The notes beneath the pieces are model-generated. The model ran no database searches and was not told where the DNA came from. It saw nothing but the letters and a program-made list of their open reading frames with translations. The position numbers and the translations under genes are program-made. A stretch of DNA of 64,000 nt from assembly GCF_041260155.1 (NCBI RefSeq), contig NC_091946.1, positions 19,929,353 to 19,993,352 on the forward strand, in the 5' to 3' direction. This DNA is from Ptychodera flava (lineage: Eukaryota > Hemichordata > Enteropneusta > Ptychoderidae). Shown one piece after another: positions 1 through 14,400 of this stretch (position 1 is its first letter; each line of letters begins with the position of its first letter).

Positions 1-799
1 ATCTGGATTTTTAATGCAGAAGTTGAATTTTAGTACAATACAAACTGATGCACAACTTTATAGGCAGAAAGGGCCTTTATCAATGATTTTTTAATCTAGC
101 CCTGCTAATTTAGAATCTCTATCAAGCTGACAGAAGTTATTTGACAGTGACACTGACATGAGCACAGGAGATTGTGACAGTGGACAGGATGACCACAATG
201 GCACTATGATTCATGCTGGCAGGAAGAGAGGGGCACACATCCTGACTAACACCTATACGTCACAGCACAGAGTATGGGATCTTCTCAATCATGTATCATC
301 AATATTCTTCCTTCTTGAGTGAAAAAACATTCACACGCATGAATATCCACACGAAAGATAATACGTGACCACACCTTTTGTTCGCTATAATCCCACTTTA
401 CCTTGGTTCAACCCCACACTGGAATGCAAGCCGAATGTAGAAGTGGGCACTTCTTATCAGACGAAACTTACTCCAAGGTTGCTGTCACTTGAAGGTTCAG
501 TACCTTCATACAGATCACAGATTCCATATAAACAGCTGACCTAAAGATTTCATCATCAGAACCACGAACTTACGAGACAACCACTGAATCGATATTCTAT
601 TGAGCAAACTTTTCCCCGGAACTTTACCCGTTCAACTATGTTACAATGAAACCCGGTCCCTCCACAAACTTCAAGAAACTGTTAGCTATGACTTCCCCCC
701 CTAAAAAGCAGTGTCGGTTGTTTAGGATATCACATAAGCAACGAAAACGTACAGATAACAAATCAATAATCATTGACAACAACAGAAAAGCAACGAAGA

Positions 800-1350
800 G
801 AAGGGTACCTTGAGTCGATGGAAATACAAGGCGGATATTTGCAGTCGTGCTGCTCTCGAAGCACGAGCGCCTTCAGCACCTAGCGGGACACAAAATTACC
901 ATTACAATAAAATAAACTCCCCCGATAATTTTCCTGACTTTGATAATTTTAAGAGTTGAAATAAGAAATTTCTCGGTCGAAAATTTGGCCTACAGTCTAG
1001 TCATTGACCACTAAATCGTTGGATGGGAGGAAGCACACAAGGCCCGGACCCACCCAGTTTTCTCACTTCCCCAACGCTGTTTGGATGGCGTACGGATGTC
1101 AACGGTCAGTCGATTAATTAAGAACAATGGACCTTAAAAGAAAGGGGGTCCATAGACGATACGTCAACTCTCTTGTGTTTCTAACGGTAAATGTGTGAAA
1201 GAGCCAACAACGTCCGCTATGAAAGATCTCTCTGTATCACAACGTTTCATCCGTTATGTTATCCGTCGACCGCCATGTTGGAAATTTTATTCATTCTGCC
1301 CATGCACACCACTCCCCTCTCGCCCGACACACATCGCATCTCTGGTTCGC
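800..1350 (-). promoter_or_regulatory. Promoter-like CpG-bearing patch, possible 5' exon of a gene beyond the left edge
   Basis: CpG density is higher here than in the neighbouring DNA. The minus strand has a good donor, AAG|GTACCC (about 806-811), after non-coding exon-like sequence. A leftward gene whose coding exons lie outside the window would explain this. No coding sequence is identified. Confidence 0.25.
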
Positions 1351-3322
1351 AGTGACTACAAATGGAACTGATGAACAAGATTGGTTTGTTGAAAAATCTA
1401 TGTGATAAAACGATGGAATTAAACTACGAATATACTCAAACACCTAATCCATATCATGACAAGGCAAATTTGACCGAGAGTGACCCGTGAAGTTCCGAAA
1501 TGCCGGCGTGTAAAGTGTCAGTCCAACTGATTGTAGTTTGTGACATGTACGAATATCATACTTACGCTGAAGCCTGTACTTGTCGCCCATAAATTTCCAT
1601 CGTGTCCGTGAATGGCGGCTTTAGACACTTTACCTGTAGAAAGAAGGGACTGGTCGACGTACACTTGCCAGCTCATGGTGGTTCTTTATCGAATAATCCT
1701 CGCAAAACTGTTTCTAGTTCCTTCGCGGAAGACACGCCGGTTTCACACTTAGCAGGAAGTGTCTCGCAAACTGTCACGTGGACACGGCAAACCGTTTCCT
1801 AAAATATATAGCCGCCACAACTTCCTAGTTATTTGCTAAATTACAGTAAAAGATATGTTCATGATTATATAATTTAAAAAAATTTGCAAATGTCTATATT
1901 TTATGAACAATGTCGCATTCTTAAATGGTTGTAATGGAGATCGATGCCAATAAACGGTTGGTACTATTTTCTCTCTCGCGCAGCTGTCTAGTCGGACAGC
2001 ATTGTATCTTAGAGGGGGGTGTGAATAATTATCGGATTGATGACGTCAGATCGTTCGCCCTGGATGTCTGCTGCATAGCCAGGAACCATGCATTTAGAGA
2101 AGTGAGGGATGAGGCAAAAGATGCGGAGGACAGATGGGCTTGAACTGCCCAACGCCGAACTGTGATCATTTGGACAACTGGCTGTTGTTGAAACTGCCTT
2201 CATGTAAAATATAAAATCTGTCAGCACCCGAATTTTTTTGGATGTTTTTGTAACAGTGAAGGAAAAAAGTATAAACACAATTTTATTTTCAGTAATAAAC
2301 AGTTTTATTTCAGTATCATCAGCATCTCTGAACAATTATGATTTCACACAAGCAAAATCTCTGTTGAGTATTACAGAAAAACATATTTGTGAAATTTAAT
2401 GACAGAAGACATTTTGATGCACAAATATTGTGTTTGCAGCAATTAATTTGTATGAAAAGTAACTTAAGTTTGAAAATCTTTTTTAAATCTTCGATTAATT
2501 TTTATCCAACATATGAAATATTTCTGTGTTGCCATATCTGGAAATCTGCCCGATTCACTCTCTCTTTCCTTAACACACTGCATTGCTATAATATTTGTGG
2601 CACATATTCAGATTTTCAAAATTTGACAACTTTTCAATTTAATTTTTTTGCAAACTGTGCATTCTTTAATGAGAAAAAACCTAATGTACGATCAAAAACA
2701 TGAGAAATTCATGCGACATATTTTGTAAAGAAAAAAATGTACGTATGTAACAGCATTAAATTGATAGGTTACTGTGAGAACATTACCTTTTGGGGTCTTC
2801 GCAGTAAAAAAAATTATTGAGTATACAAATATTGGTAAAATATCAAATTTAGAAGTTGCAATGAGGTGACTATGTTTCCTTAAATGAAGAACTTTGGAAA
2901 TGAAAATGGTCAAATTTGACAGTGGTATTAAAAATCAATTGCTTACAGTTTCAAATTACCCTATATACAAGACATGGCAACACAGCATGGAGAATGATCA
3001 TTTTTGAGCGAAATATGTAGCTAGGTAACAATTAACTTCCCTTTAAATTGAGCATTTCATATGACAACAATATGTCAACAGTTTAGCGAAGCAAAAGAGA
3101 CTTTTTGCCGTCTATTTCTTGCATCTTGTTTGCAGTGATATAGTCTTGATGTTGAAGGTGTTTATTAAATACCATGTCAAGAAATTCAACAAATTGTGAT
3201 TCTCTTTAATAAAGCTACTATGTCAAATAATTCCCCCGAAAATGTAACCAAGGTCATGATCAAAGTATCACATACTAACCAACCGTAAAAATAAATTTAC
3301 CCAAGGAGCTCTGCAAATATAT
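1351..3322. other. Non-genic stretch with one coding-like frame and a CRE site
   Basis: A 72-codon plus-strand frame (1925-2143) ends RDEAKDAEDRWA, with AATAAA about 150 nt later (2292-2297). It contains a full CRE palindrome, TGACGTCA (2041-2048). I cannot assign it to a gene. The rest is AT-rich with nothing recognised. Confidence 0.4.
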
Positions 3323-3546
3323 TTAAACTTTTGAGTATTGTATTTTTCTCCTGCAAAGATTTTAGTGCAAAATTTTACCAATTGTTATGAATTTTTCCAT
3401 AATTTTTTGATAATTTTGGACCAAATGGACATCACATTTCATTGGCTACAGTTTTTTTCTCAAAATTCTGGCATCAATCTGAGAAAAATTGACTGGGGTT
3501 TATTTTATGAAGGGACAAAAGTAGACTTTGGCGCTTAAAGGGTTAA
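3323..3546 (+). mobile_element. TTAA-type MITE, family A
   Basis: One of six copies of a ~205-225-bp element whose intact ends read TTAACCCTTTGAGYGCTG and, inverted, GCGCTCAAAGGGTTAA. Here the 5' end is worn and the 3' end is clear. The core carries GGACCAAATGGACATCACA. TTAA borders followed by CCCT are the signature of piggyBac-type elements. Confidence 0.75.
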
Positions 3547-4143
3547 ATTAAAGTTATGATGTGTTTATGTTGACACACACTGTGGCTCACCTCATGGGAA
3601 ACAAACAATCAAAACTATCACTCGCAATTAAGGCAGTTACTTTCAATACCCGTCAAACCTAGAAACTTGCACTATGCACAGTGAAAGATTGACTCATCTT
3701 CAGCTTTGTTGCCAGTGAAAAATGTTCAACAAATTGTTATTGATATTATCATCTCACATGATAGAGGTAAATTTGCATAACCAACATGAAACGAAATAAA
3801 ATCATCTTAAACTTAGTGTGCCATAATATTCGGGCCACATGAGGAAGACTTTTCATCGATCATAAGCTCCTTTCTATTGCATATGTGAAGGCCTGGATGT
3901 ATTGTTGTGCCCTGATAGAATATTGATATTAGCTGAAGAAGTTATTGCAGATAATCCAAAACTTCATTAAAATCTGTCTAAACAAATCATCATTAGGACC
4001 GGAAATGTTCTTTTTTTAAATTTATAATCATGATGTTTGGTTTATGTAGGTATATTAAACATTGTGTCTATTGTCATTGGGCTGACGGAACTTTTCTGTA
4101 TAGGGAGTATTCTAGGGTTTAGATTAGACAAGTTTTACTATAT

Positions 4144-4500
4144 TTAAGGCAGTATGCGCCTCGAAAGTGAAAGACTTAAACTTTTGCTCAAACTTTCCGT
4201 AAGAAATCTTTCAACCATTCTCTTTCAAAATCAAGAATAAAATCGGGGGTCACCATGCAAATTTTGGTACTAGAGTAACAAATAACCCAAGATTTATCGA
4301 TATTTAAAATTCAAAATGGCCGCCATCCCTGTGTTAACTCTATGGAAAAAAATAAAATATTCGAATTTTGAAAAACTAAGCCAGTGAAATGTTTCTTACG
4401 CCAAGAGCTTTAAAATAAACCCCCACAAGTGGTATATCAGAAAAGAATTGTAAAAGTTTGAGGGTCCGAATATCTGTCGTCGAGGCATGTTCCACCTTAA
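4144..4500 (+). mobile_element. TTAA-type MITE, family B (~355 bp)
   Basis: Bounded by TTAAGGCAGTATGCGCCTCG and the imperfect inverse CGAGGCATGTTCCACCTTAA. The core contains CAAAATGGCCGCC and TGTGTTAACTCTATGG. Other copies are at 23580-23891, 54416-54754 and 55960-56317. Confidence 0.75.
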
Positions 4501-7500
4501 GCTTCCTGTATAGGATATAAAAAGGTAGTGGGGTCGAACAAGCCTGCATGGTGATGAAAGCAAAAGTTAAATGGAGGAACACTTCAAAGAAGCTGCAGTG
4601 GTTCATTTTTGCATTAATGTCCGCATGCATCATCTGTTTCAATGGCTACAGTGGATGCAGATTTTACAGAATAGCTGATATAGCAAATCATAACAACATA
4701 CCGGTACAGTTCAACCAGTGTCTTTGTGGTCACCCTTACAGAGGGGTCACCGACCCAAAGCACTTTCAGGCCATTGCAAGTTATAGACCTTTTACAGGGA
4801 AGCCAATTTCATTCATGATGGTCAGTTGCCTGAGTAAAATACCCTTGGCTTGGTGTAGTGGTCAACAATTCTGCTAAATGGCACAATATATTGATACTCA
4901 GAGCAACGGATAAAATGAATTTTCAATTGTTCCATATATTTCTACAAAAATTTTGTTCCAAAAAGGCCGTATGATTTCTAGCAGATTATGACACTTTGAT
5001 GCCTGCTATTAATAATTGCATTGTCTACCCAGGATGCAATGCTAGACCCACCCCTCTATGGATAGGTTGATAACCTCTGACACAGCAGTAACTGTTGCCT
5101 GCTATTGATTGACTAGTATATCAAAGTTAAATATGACGTAAACAAAACTCTTTGACTTTCATTAAAGCAGCGCTACTTGTGACAAAAAATTAAAAGTGCA
5201 ATATTGTAAGCCTGGTACACACAATTAGTGCTTTCCAGATGCTAGAAATTTGCAATGATAGATAAATTTCCCATCTATTCAAAGTATTAGAGCTGTATTT
5301 ATTGAAGAGCTCGACTATACTCGCTGGTCCTCCTTCCTCCTATAGGCCGATATGTTTTCAATTTTCTAGTTTGTTTCTGAGGTGTCTTTCTGAATCGACT
5401 ACCTTTCCTGTGACACCATATCACAGAACACAGCTTCCTTCTCGATGAAAACAAAAATGGAAAGAACACGACTGAAAGTGAAACTTCATTCATCCTATGT
5501 ACATTTTATTGTAAGTTTCAAATCGTGTTACAGACTGATACTGTTTACATACAACATCAACCAGAGGTGAGTGGATATTTTTATCTTGTTTTTTCTCTGC
5601 AGTTTGATCAGCGAGGACAATGATCACTCACCAAAATCTTACCTTGAAGGTATACAGTCACCTGTAATCTAAATATGCCCATATATGGTCAAAGGGGCGT
5701 TCCTCGGTATTCACAATACTCATGTGAGGGCGCTGTTTTTAAAAAGCAGCCACCTGCTTAAAATCTGTGATTGGTTAGATTTTCTCTTTCCATGGTAACT
5801 GTGGCAAAATTGGAACAGGTGACAGTATACCTTTAACAGCGATAGTTACCCTTATTGGTTTGAAATTCTAAGGGTGATTAGGCCATGGGATCGTCTACAT
5901 CTAAAAATGACACCAAAGTCTATTTCATGATATGTTCTTATTTATTTTTTCGGATGGCAAATGTTCACCATCTTTGAAACATGTATTTTGGTCATATATT
6001 TACTTTGTCAACAATGTTATGCTTCAGACTAAAATTAGTCCTTGAAATGTCCTAGCCCTACTTGAAGAAAACAAATTTATGACATTCAACGATGTAATTT
6101 CTGATGTTAGAAATAACATTATGACAATATTTGTATCTTACATTGGAAAAAATTGAGATAGAAGGAAAGGCCTAAAACTTGAGTGACTGAACAGTCCAAC
6201 GAAAGTCTATCACTTTTTATGAGCCACAGAAAAAGCTACATTATTGAAACATGCTTTTTATGTCCCTTAAAGTTTAAGCTTTTACAACATGAAATGAGTA
6301 GCACAGATAATTGAAGTTCACCTTTACAGCGAGAATTTTTATTCTTTATTTGTAGTACAATCTTTTCACAAATGCATTTATCAATATTCTATTATTATAA
6401 CAAATCTGAATTTAATTTGAAGAGAAATATGTTTTTCCCCCTTGGGGTATAGACTGAAAGGAGATTCTAATAACTTTTAAAGAACTGATAATGTTCACAA
6501 TATACACATATAGACTACTGCCTCGAGAAACACACCATTTTTGGTGACTCGCAGATATAAACATATGCTGTGAACAAAACGTAGTGGTCAGTATGTATTT
6601 TGTAACACTTTTCATTCGATTTTTTTTATTACAGTTGAGAAATTCCTCTGCTGTCATTTGTTTCAGTGGCAGACAATATCATTTTCATATCAACGTCATT
6701 TTCCTTCAGAATGTGCACTTGTGTAGACGCTGCTATGTGTTACCAAGGCAACAGTTTTCCGAACCAGTCGTTGAACGATTTTCCAAAAACTGTTGAATGG
6801 TACCTGGATCTTGTTTGTATTTTTCAATAATGCCCACACGGTGCATACCAAGTGGCAGTATGAAAATTGACGAATCACAGCAGAGATTTTGGATGCGGTA
6901 TATATACATGTATATACAAAAATTTTTTTACATTCCTCATGTTTGCTCAGTCATTAAACTGCACAATGCTTGATGGTTTCTTCAGGAAGTCAAAGCATTT
7001 GAAAATTTGTCAACTGTCGATTGATTTACAAGAAATAAGGGAAATGAAAGTACATGAAGACATGTTTGTCAGTCAAAGGTCAACGGTCACAGGAGAACAC
7101 TTCTCATTAATTTGCAAAACATATGTTAGTCTGGGGATCAGAATTAGAATTGCACACGGTTTACTAGCAAAATCCCCCTTGACGTGATTTGGGTGTATAG
7201 GCAATTAAACTTTGTTCTTTAGAGTCAATTTTCTGTAATTTTTTGACTTGTGAATCCACCAGAAATAAAAGAAGTACTACCGAGTTTCCTTAAAAGGAAA
7301 GAAGAAATGGTTACAAAGTCACGTTTCTGGTAAACGATATTGATAAGATCAAAAGAATATAGAATATTTCCTGTTTACTGACATATCTGTTTTCCAGACG
7401 ACCCTAAAATACTATTTTAGGAGCCTTTAAAATACCAAAAAGACTACAGGTAGTGAAAGTATTAGCTTTTTAAAGCATGTTTCAAATTTCTCAGGAAGAT

Positions 7501-8218
7501 AAGTGATTTTGTTTTTTTTACCATGTAAAGTATTTCTTTTGAAAGACCTGAATGGCACTGAATAAATATTTCTGCTTCAAAAGGCAAATTGTAATGCAAA
7601 CAATATTTCTACCCTTTATTTATAACATAATTTCATCAATAGGCTGAATGTGTTTATTGCTATTTAAAAGGCTAGAAGCTGTTTGACATTTTTTTTCTGT
7701 ATTTTTGTTTTCAATAACAACAGCAATTTCTTTTTCTACTTCCCCAAACATGTTGAGACACAAAGTTTTGAGCTTGTCAACTCAGCCTGTACGTGTGTAA
7801 ACTGCGTTGTTATTGTTGACAAGTGAATTCTGGTCAGGGCTAGAATTCATATGTAAACCATAAGAGTGCTATATTACACATACAGACGCTGTGTTAATTG
7901 ACATACAAAATGGTTAATGTTCCAACATGCTTTGGTGTGTAAAACAAGAACTTGCCATTGACCTACAAAACAAGGGTAGTGAAAATGTATCATCAAAACT
8001 TACAGCTAGTGGCCATTTAACATAACGTGTTGACCTCTGACAATATCTAATAGTTTTCTTCAATAGCAGCAGCTAGTGCACTGAGAATCTAGAACAATTA
8101 GCTGCACCGTGCAGTGACAAGCACCGGAAAAAGTTGATAACCTATGAGAGAAAAAAAAACACAGCTTGTCATATAGCGGGGTTATGTGAAGGAAATAAAC
8201 CAAAACAACCATACTTAC
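4501..8218. other. AT-rich intergenic DNA
   Basis: Open frames here are short, AT-driven and lack supporting splice structure. No RNA gene or clear repeat was recognised. Confidence 0.5.
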
Positions 8219-8455
8219 CTGAGCAAAGCGGGCACACCTTAGGAACACCAGGTCCAATTTCAATTCTGGAAAGAGTGCGGTTCTCTTAGGGGTGGCAGGA
8301 TGGGGGTGGGGGTCTCTCAGAGCCTTTCGAAAGCAACTTTTTTGAGATGATGCTGATTTGCAAAATTGTTCAGCGTAAGCACAAGCTTCCTCAGTCTTGC
8401 CAGCCAGAGTACTCGCAGACCAAGAGTTGGCATTCAGCAAATATTCCAGAGCCAT
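8219..8455 (-). CDS. Candidate first coding exon of an unidentified gene
   Basis: An ATG-initiated open frame of exactly 79 codons (MALEYLLNANSWS...) ends at a near-perfect donor, CAG|GTAAGTATGG, in phase 0. Composition looks protein-like, with a short helical Glu/Ala/Lys stretch. An in-frame stop lies directly upstream of the ATG, so it would have to be a first coding exon. I do not recognise the protein and could not find convincing continuing exons to the left on the minus strand. It may be a chance frame. Confidence 0.25.
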
Positions 8456-11400
8456 TTAGTTCCTGATGGTAATAATTTGCTAAGATTTATTTGTAAATTC
8501 TACGGAATAGTTCGTGGATAGCATGAATCTTTTCATTACCAGAAACACACTGTTTGCAATGGGATGGGTGGACATTTATACAGGGAAATGGTATGAAAGG
8601 GACAAAACTGGTACCGTTTCTTTGTAACAGTTTTGAAATATTGTTTCTAATTTCACGCCAACAGTAAAATATTTGGCTATGGATATGGCAAAATTGTAAG
8701 ATAACTTTGCGGACAGTTTTCAATGCAACCAACAAATCTGATGCTTCTTGAACTGTTCTTATTTTGACCTGATGTGTTCAGAAGGTTCTTGCTGTTCTGA
8801 TAGGACTCAGTACTAGGAGTCCAGAGAGACACGGTGCACACCACTTTAATGTGCCATGCCATTTTTTCTGGTTTACAAATAAGTCTTGACTGCCTTGCTG
8901 AGCTTGGAAGAGAGCATGTAACAAATGTTTGATCTTTCAAACTTAAAATTCACCGGGTCATCAAACCAAAAGATCCACCGAAACTGCCATCGCAAGTTTA
9001 TCAATTCGACATAATTTGCACGTGATTGCACAGTCAAATATTAACTGTTGATTTTACAATGTAAAGCATCTTTTAATTAGAAGATGTCGCCAACAGACAT
9101 TGCCACTATCAACTTTAAAACAATTTGATGTTGATGCTTTTATTGTTGTGATATTTTTACAGTGATGTTGTTGATAAAATGAGAAGAGGAACATAAACCT
9201 GTGAGAACAAGAGTTCATTTCATGTATGATAGACAATTATCTGACCACAGTGTTGCATGCTTGTGTAGAGTTCATTTCATGCAACCAGCCCTTTCACCAC
9301 AATGGTTTGGTCCGATCCATTTGTTTTCTGTAGTAAACTGGACCTTTATATAAATGGAAATGGGGATGCACAGGTTAAACATACATCTCAATATTTGAAG
9401 CAAGGGCAATATCAAGCAGGGGTAATTTTCCCTGACTTCCCTAGATACTTTGGTTAGAGCACCCCTGTGGTTTTGAAATTTAGTCATGCATGTTTCCGAG
9501 GATTCCAAATTCATTTAACCGAGCTTTGCAACCTCAGCGAAAAATCAGAAGAATCTGATCCTGAATCCGATTCTGACATCAGTATTTCTCTCACTGACAA
9601 TCAACTGAAGATGTTTCCAGGGCAAATTAAAGTACTCTCACTGGGCCAATATATTAGAGGTCAGAGGTCAATATGCTTGGTTTCGCTGCCCTGCATAGAG
9701 ACATACACAGAGAGGTTACATGGCATTCAGGTCAGTGTAACTGACCCATGCTGCCTCGATACACAAAACAAATTTTTATCTGTAAATTAATGGGACATCA
9801 AGAGTCGAAGTGTTGCTAGACTGGTTACAAGTATGTTGACACAGTTTACTTGAGAACAAGTATGTCACCGATGAAAGGAACGATCAGTCAGCATATAATG
9901 TTAAAATTTGTAACATCAAATATTGCAGTTTGTAGTGTACAACACAGAATCATTTTTTTTTTCACTATTTGCTTTCTGCAAATTTGGGAAAGTTTAAAGA
10001 GAAAAACCTGCAAAACGCCTAGAAACCTACGTATGGCTAAAATACGGAATTGACATAACATGACACTTTGAATGTAATTCACAAACACAATTACATATAT
10101 TTACATGCTCATAAATGTAAATAAAAATTGTACTGGCAATGCATGGTTCTGTGCGATCTAAATGGAGAGAATTTCTGTGTAAATATATAAATGTCAGTAA
10201 TCTGTCATACTGCAGTCATTTTGCAAATTTTAATTAAGAGAACCGAGCTCTTACAAAAACTTGGAAACGATGCAAATGTGTTCTGCAGCATTTCAATGTG
10301 TCGCTTTGCAACATAGAATTCAGTGAGGTGATCACTTTGTGTGAGGGCTGTAATCTGAAATGTTGAGACACAATCCAAGGACACGCACTAATAACAATAT
10401 TATTGGACACTTGGAGAACTTTATCAAAACTTGTCAAAATATCTCCAATGTTTTCTTTTTTGCTTATACTCAAATTCCTTTCATATGTGATAGCTAGGAT
10501 TTGGAACGATATCAATGCTTCAGTGATTTCCATTTTGAATATTAGCTAGTTTGCTTTTAAAGAACGATTACACCAATGAAATAGATAGAAATGGAAGTAT
10601 TTGAAGTTGAAAAACATTATTACATGGTCAAAAAAATACATATTGATCACTCAAAATGAATCTGAATGGAGTTTGTAAATATATGTGTTGGCGGTGATCG
10701 TCTCTTTGCAACCCTGACTCTATTCTAATTTATGCTAATTGGCATTACCTGACCTTCAGTCAGGGACATGTCAAGGAAATTCGATACATTTGATTGACTC
10801 TGAATGTCAAGTAAGATTTACAACCCTTCACGGCTATATATTTCTCTCCTGATAACTCAAAGTGCAACTTACATGCAGTAAATTTCCGTGACTGTTGGAA
10901 TGAGGATGTACGACAAGGTGGAAATTATGCCTGGATAAAAAAAAATTGTACATTTAACACGTTGGTCTGCAACATACAGATTAGTTTTAATGGCAATGCA
11001 TATGTTGAAGATAGCCTATGTCGTGCCCGAAAAGGATTCCAGTGGATTTAAAAGGACTGTCAGTGCGTGAGGCCAGAGTACAGAACGCTGAGACTGAATG
11101 TAAACAGTGACAAAAGGGCAAAGCTGGGAGGGGGGGTTTGGTTTGACAGAACAATAGTCGGTGACCTTGAGACGAGTCTATTGAAGAAGCAGTAATGCAA
11201 TTTTCCAGTACATTGAGTTAAATCAAGCATTCACTTCAAAAATCCCAGACGAATGTTAGGTAACAGTGTCCAAGCTATCTGTCAACCATTTTCACATTTT
11301 CAGGGGTGTAGGGATTTACATTTTGGCTTTTCAATATTTGGACGACCTTCATTTATATTGCAAAATATTTAAGCACGTATGATACCCGTATAACCATAAC

Positions 11401-14400
11401 GATGACCTTTGATCTCAGGTTTCAGAAAACACAGCAACCAACACAACACATAAAATTATGCCTGTCATTTTTAAACAACTGACACTATTTACAGACCTGC
11501 TTAAACACAGTCACCATTTATAGAACAGCATTGTTTAATTTTGATGTAAAGTATTTACCATGCATGGGGGCCCAGACCGTTTCACCCAGGTATACAGTGA
11601 CAATGCACTGATGTGAAACTGTCCTTATCAACGAGATTTTGAAAAAGAAGACATTGCAGCTCCAAACATGATAATAACAAGTACATTTGTACAGTGTCTG
11701 ATCTCTGAAAACAGAGCTCAAGGCATAAAAATGACAAATTACACTATGTAAGAGGAAATGTTGAAACAGGGGTATAATAAATATGTGCCCAAAGAATTCA
11801 GAGAGTATGAAAAGTTTATTTATGATACACTTCATGAGTAAATATTCATGTAAAATAGTTCACATAAAATTCATACAATGTTTCAGTATGCGGCAAATTA
11901 CAAGGCAAATTAAATTTGGAGTGATACGTGCATTTCAAGAATCAGTCACGGTATTCCAGATGACTCTCATCCTTTTGTTTCAATATGTTAAATATCACGC
12001 ATCCATGGCAACCGTGATGTGATTGGCTCTTTTCGGGGAAGCCTATCCAATGGAATGAAATATGTTAATGAGTGACTCACTCCTGCAACTCAAGGATGTA
12101 GAATCAGTCAGAATTCACATGATGATAATTATATGACCTACGGAAAAATCTTGAAGTCAATAATACACAAAGACAACTTAATTTATCGCATATTACTGAT
12201 ATTTTTTTGAGTACAATGTGCTAATCTTTTGCAGTCAGTAATATTTGGTTATTGTTTGTAGTCATCCATATAACACTCTAATTATTTATATATATAACAG
12301 CTACTAACTGCAAACTGATAAATATTCCCATAAACTACTTTGAATTCCATTTGACTTTCGCCAATAGACTGCAAATTAAATTAAATCTGCAGAAATTTAA
12401 CTCAGTATCTGGGTAACTATAATCCGATACAATCCCCATACCAAATTTTGGTAGCAGCAGAAATGGCCCGTCTTTTCCTGGCAAATATGCCAATCTGTGT
12501 GTCAAACTGTTGTGTGAGGTCAACGAACCGCTTAATCTCTGGTAGTACAGTGTATTGAACAGGAAAAGGGAGATTGAGGTGTTGATTTTATCTGTGCATA
12601 TGCCTTGATGTGTCTGAGATAGCTGGTAGGTGGGCATTGTGGTGGAATAATCATAACAAGATAGGTGTTCAAAAATCATATACCACCAAACTGTTGGGCG
12701 TCTCGGCTTGGGGTGGTGTTGAATGGTGGATGTCGATGTTATTACTGTAATGTCGAGGTCTGAATTGCTAGGAGAACTAGACTCTGAAACTTGCACAAAA
12801 AAACACATTCATCCAGGATTTTATTTGTTTCTCTCTAAACAGTCATCTATTCATCATTACGCTTTTAATTTACCATAGTTTTAGTTCCTGTACTTTTACA
12901 CAGCAGAGTGTAAAATCTGGCTACATCAAAACAAATATAGAAAGCGTATGTTTATTTTTTTATTTATTAAAAACAAAACCAGCCTCTTGATCACCTACTA
13001 CCATGTCTTTGGATTGGAAAAGCTACTAGCAGTTTTAACAGCTTCTGCAGCGATCCATGGGCATTGGAGACTGAAACAAATTAAAACTGTTTCCATCTTT
13101 GCTATTGGTCTAGGCTAAGCTAGATCAATATTTTTTCAATTTTGCTATCATTGTTGTTTTTGCAAGGTACTTTGATATTGACTCTGTAATTTATTTTACA
13201 CTGTGAGTTGTAATGTCTTAATTTTTGTATATATTTGTCGTAACACTCTTTGAATGGATTATTTCGCAACAAAATGAAGTACCCCAGATAAGGTGGTAAA
13301 AGAAACTGCAAACTATTCATTATCTGAAGCTAGAATCCCATGTACACACTTTAATAAGATTTACAACTAATTTCAATCCTTGGCCTGAATCAAATACTTA
13401 TCATTCTTGTGAAGATCATTTTTCAAAATCTGCAAAGGAGAAGATACACGACATTTGTCTGTGACATATCAGTGGGATTTTAATGAGGTCAGGTTAAACA
13501 CTGAGGGCCATGATTTGGGAACTGTGATAACAATTATCATTGAGGTTCCCTATTATGTTGATAGCTGGAGGGGAACCCCTTTTGTAGCTATCATAGTGCT
13601 GGAAAACTGTTCAAGCACCAGTTACTGTTTTACAAAATTTTCTGCCAACATCACCATAATTTTTGTCACAACCAGCCTGACAAGTTTAGGACAATGACAG
13701 GGGGAACCATTGCAAATTGACAGAGAGCTAAATGCCACTGACACTTGCAGTAATTGCATACAGACATTGAACCAAGGTGAGCTCAATGTTGTAAAAAAAC
13801 TTGACACCAAATATTGTTGCAGTCAAAAAGGTCAGTTGTCGCCACACATTTCATATTTTACGGGAAGTGGACGGTAAAACATAAAGGGTGAAAATAGTTT
13901 ACCATTCCCAATTATGGCATTTTTAGTTCCTCCTTTTTCAACATTGCAATGGTTCCACATTGCAATTCTCTTTCACTTCTGTCTCCACTAATCCTGGATG
14001 ACAATGGGATGGCCGGGTATTTCATCAATCTTATTAAATCAAACTGATCAATCAGTCCGACGAAGATTTTAATTTTACAGACTTCTGGGTTTTCTCCCAA
14101 ACTGTACAAAATTTTAAAATTCCACAAATGACTGCAAGGAGACTTTGTAAACATCCTCCAACACTGCACGACTCAGTTAAAATTAACCATTTTACCTGAC
14201 ACTTTGGCCCATTATTGATAAGGATTGTATTTGTATGTCAGAGGAAGTTCCTATACAGCTGGTCAATAATCTGCAGGCAGAAAAAAAGTCATGCTGACCT
14301 GTGAACCTCTGCCAGGGACAGACTAATAGAACTCTTAAAAATCCGATAGTGCTTTTCCGGTCAAGAGCTTATGTGGATATGGACTCCTTTTGAAACCATG

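Noticed and set aside
4376..4877. Opposed frames of 88 and 109 codons
   Set aside because: They overlap the family B MITE end and have no independent support.
9467..9790. Plus-strand frame with an acidic Ser/Asp stretch and a CAG|GTCAGT donor at 9730
   Set aside because: Only a single possible exon; no partner exons or homology, and it overlaps the edge of repeat-derived DNA.
12335..12808. 157-codon minus-strand frame with a Ser/Thr-rich start
   Set aside because: No recognisable domain, weak splice context and no neighbouring exons; AT-rich composition makes a chance frame likely.
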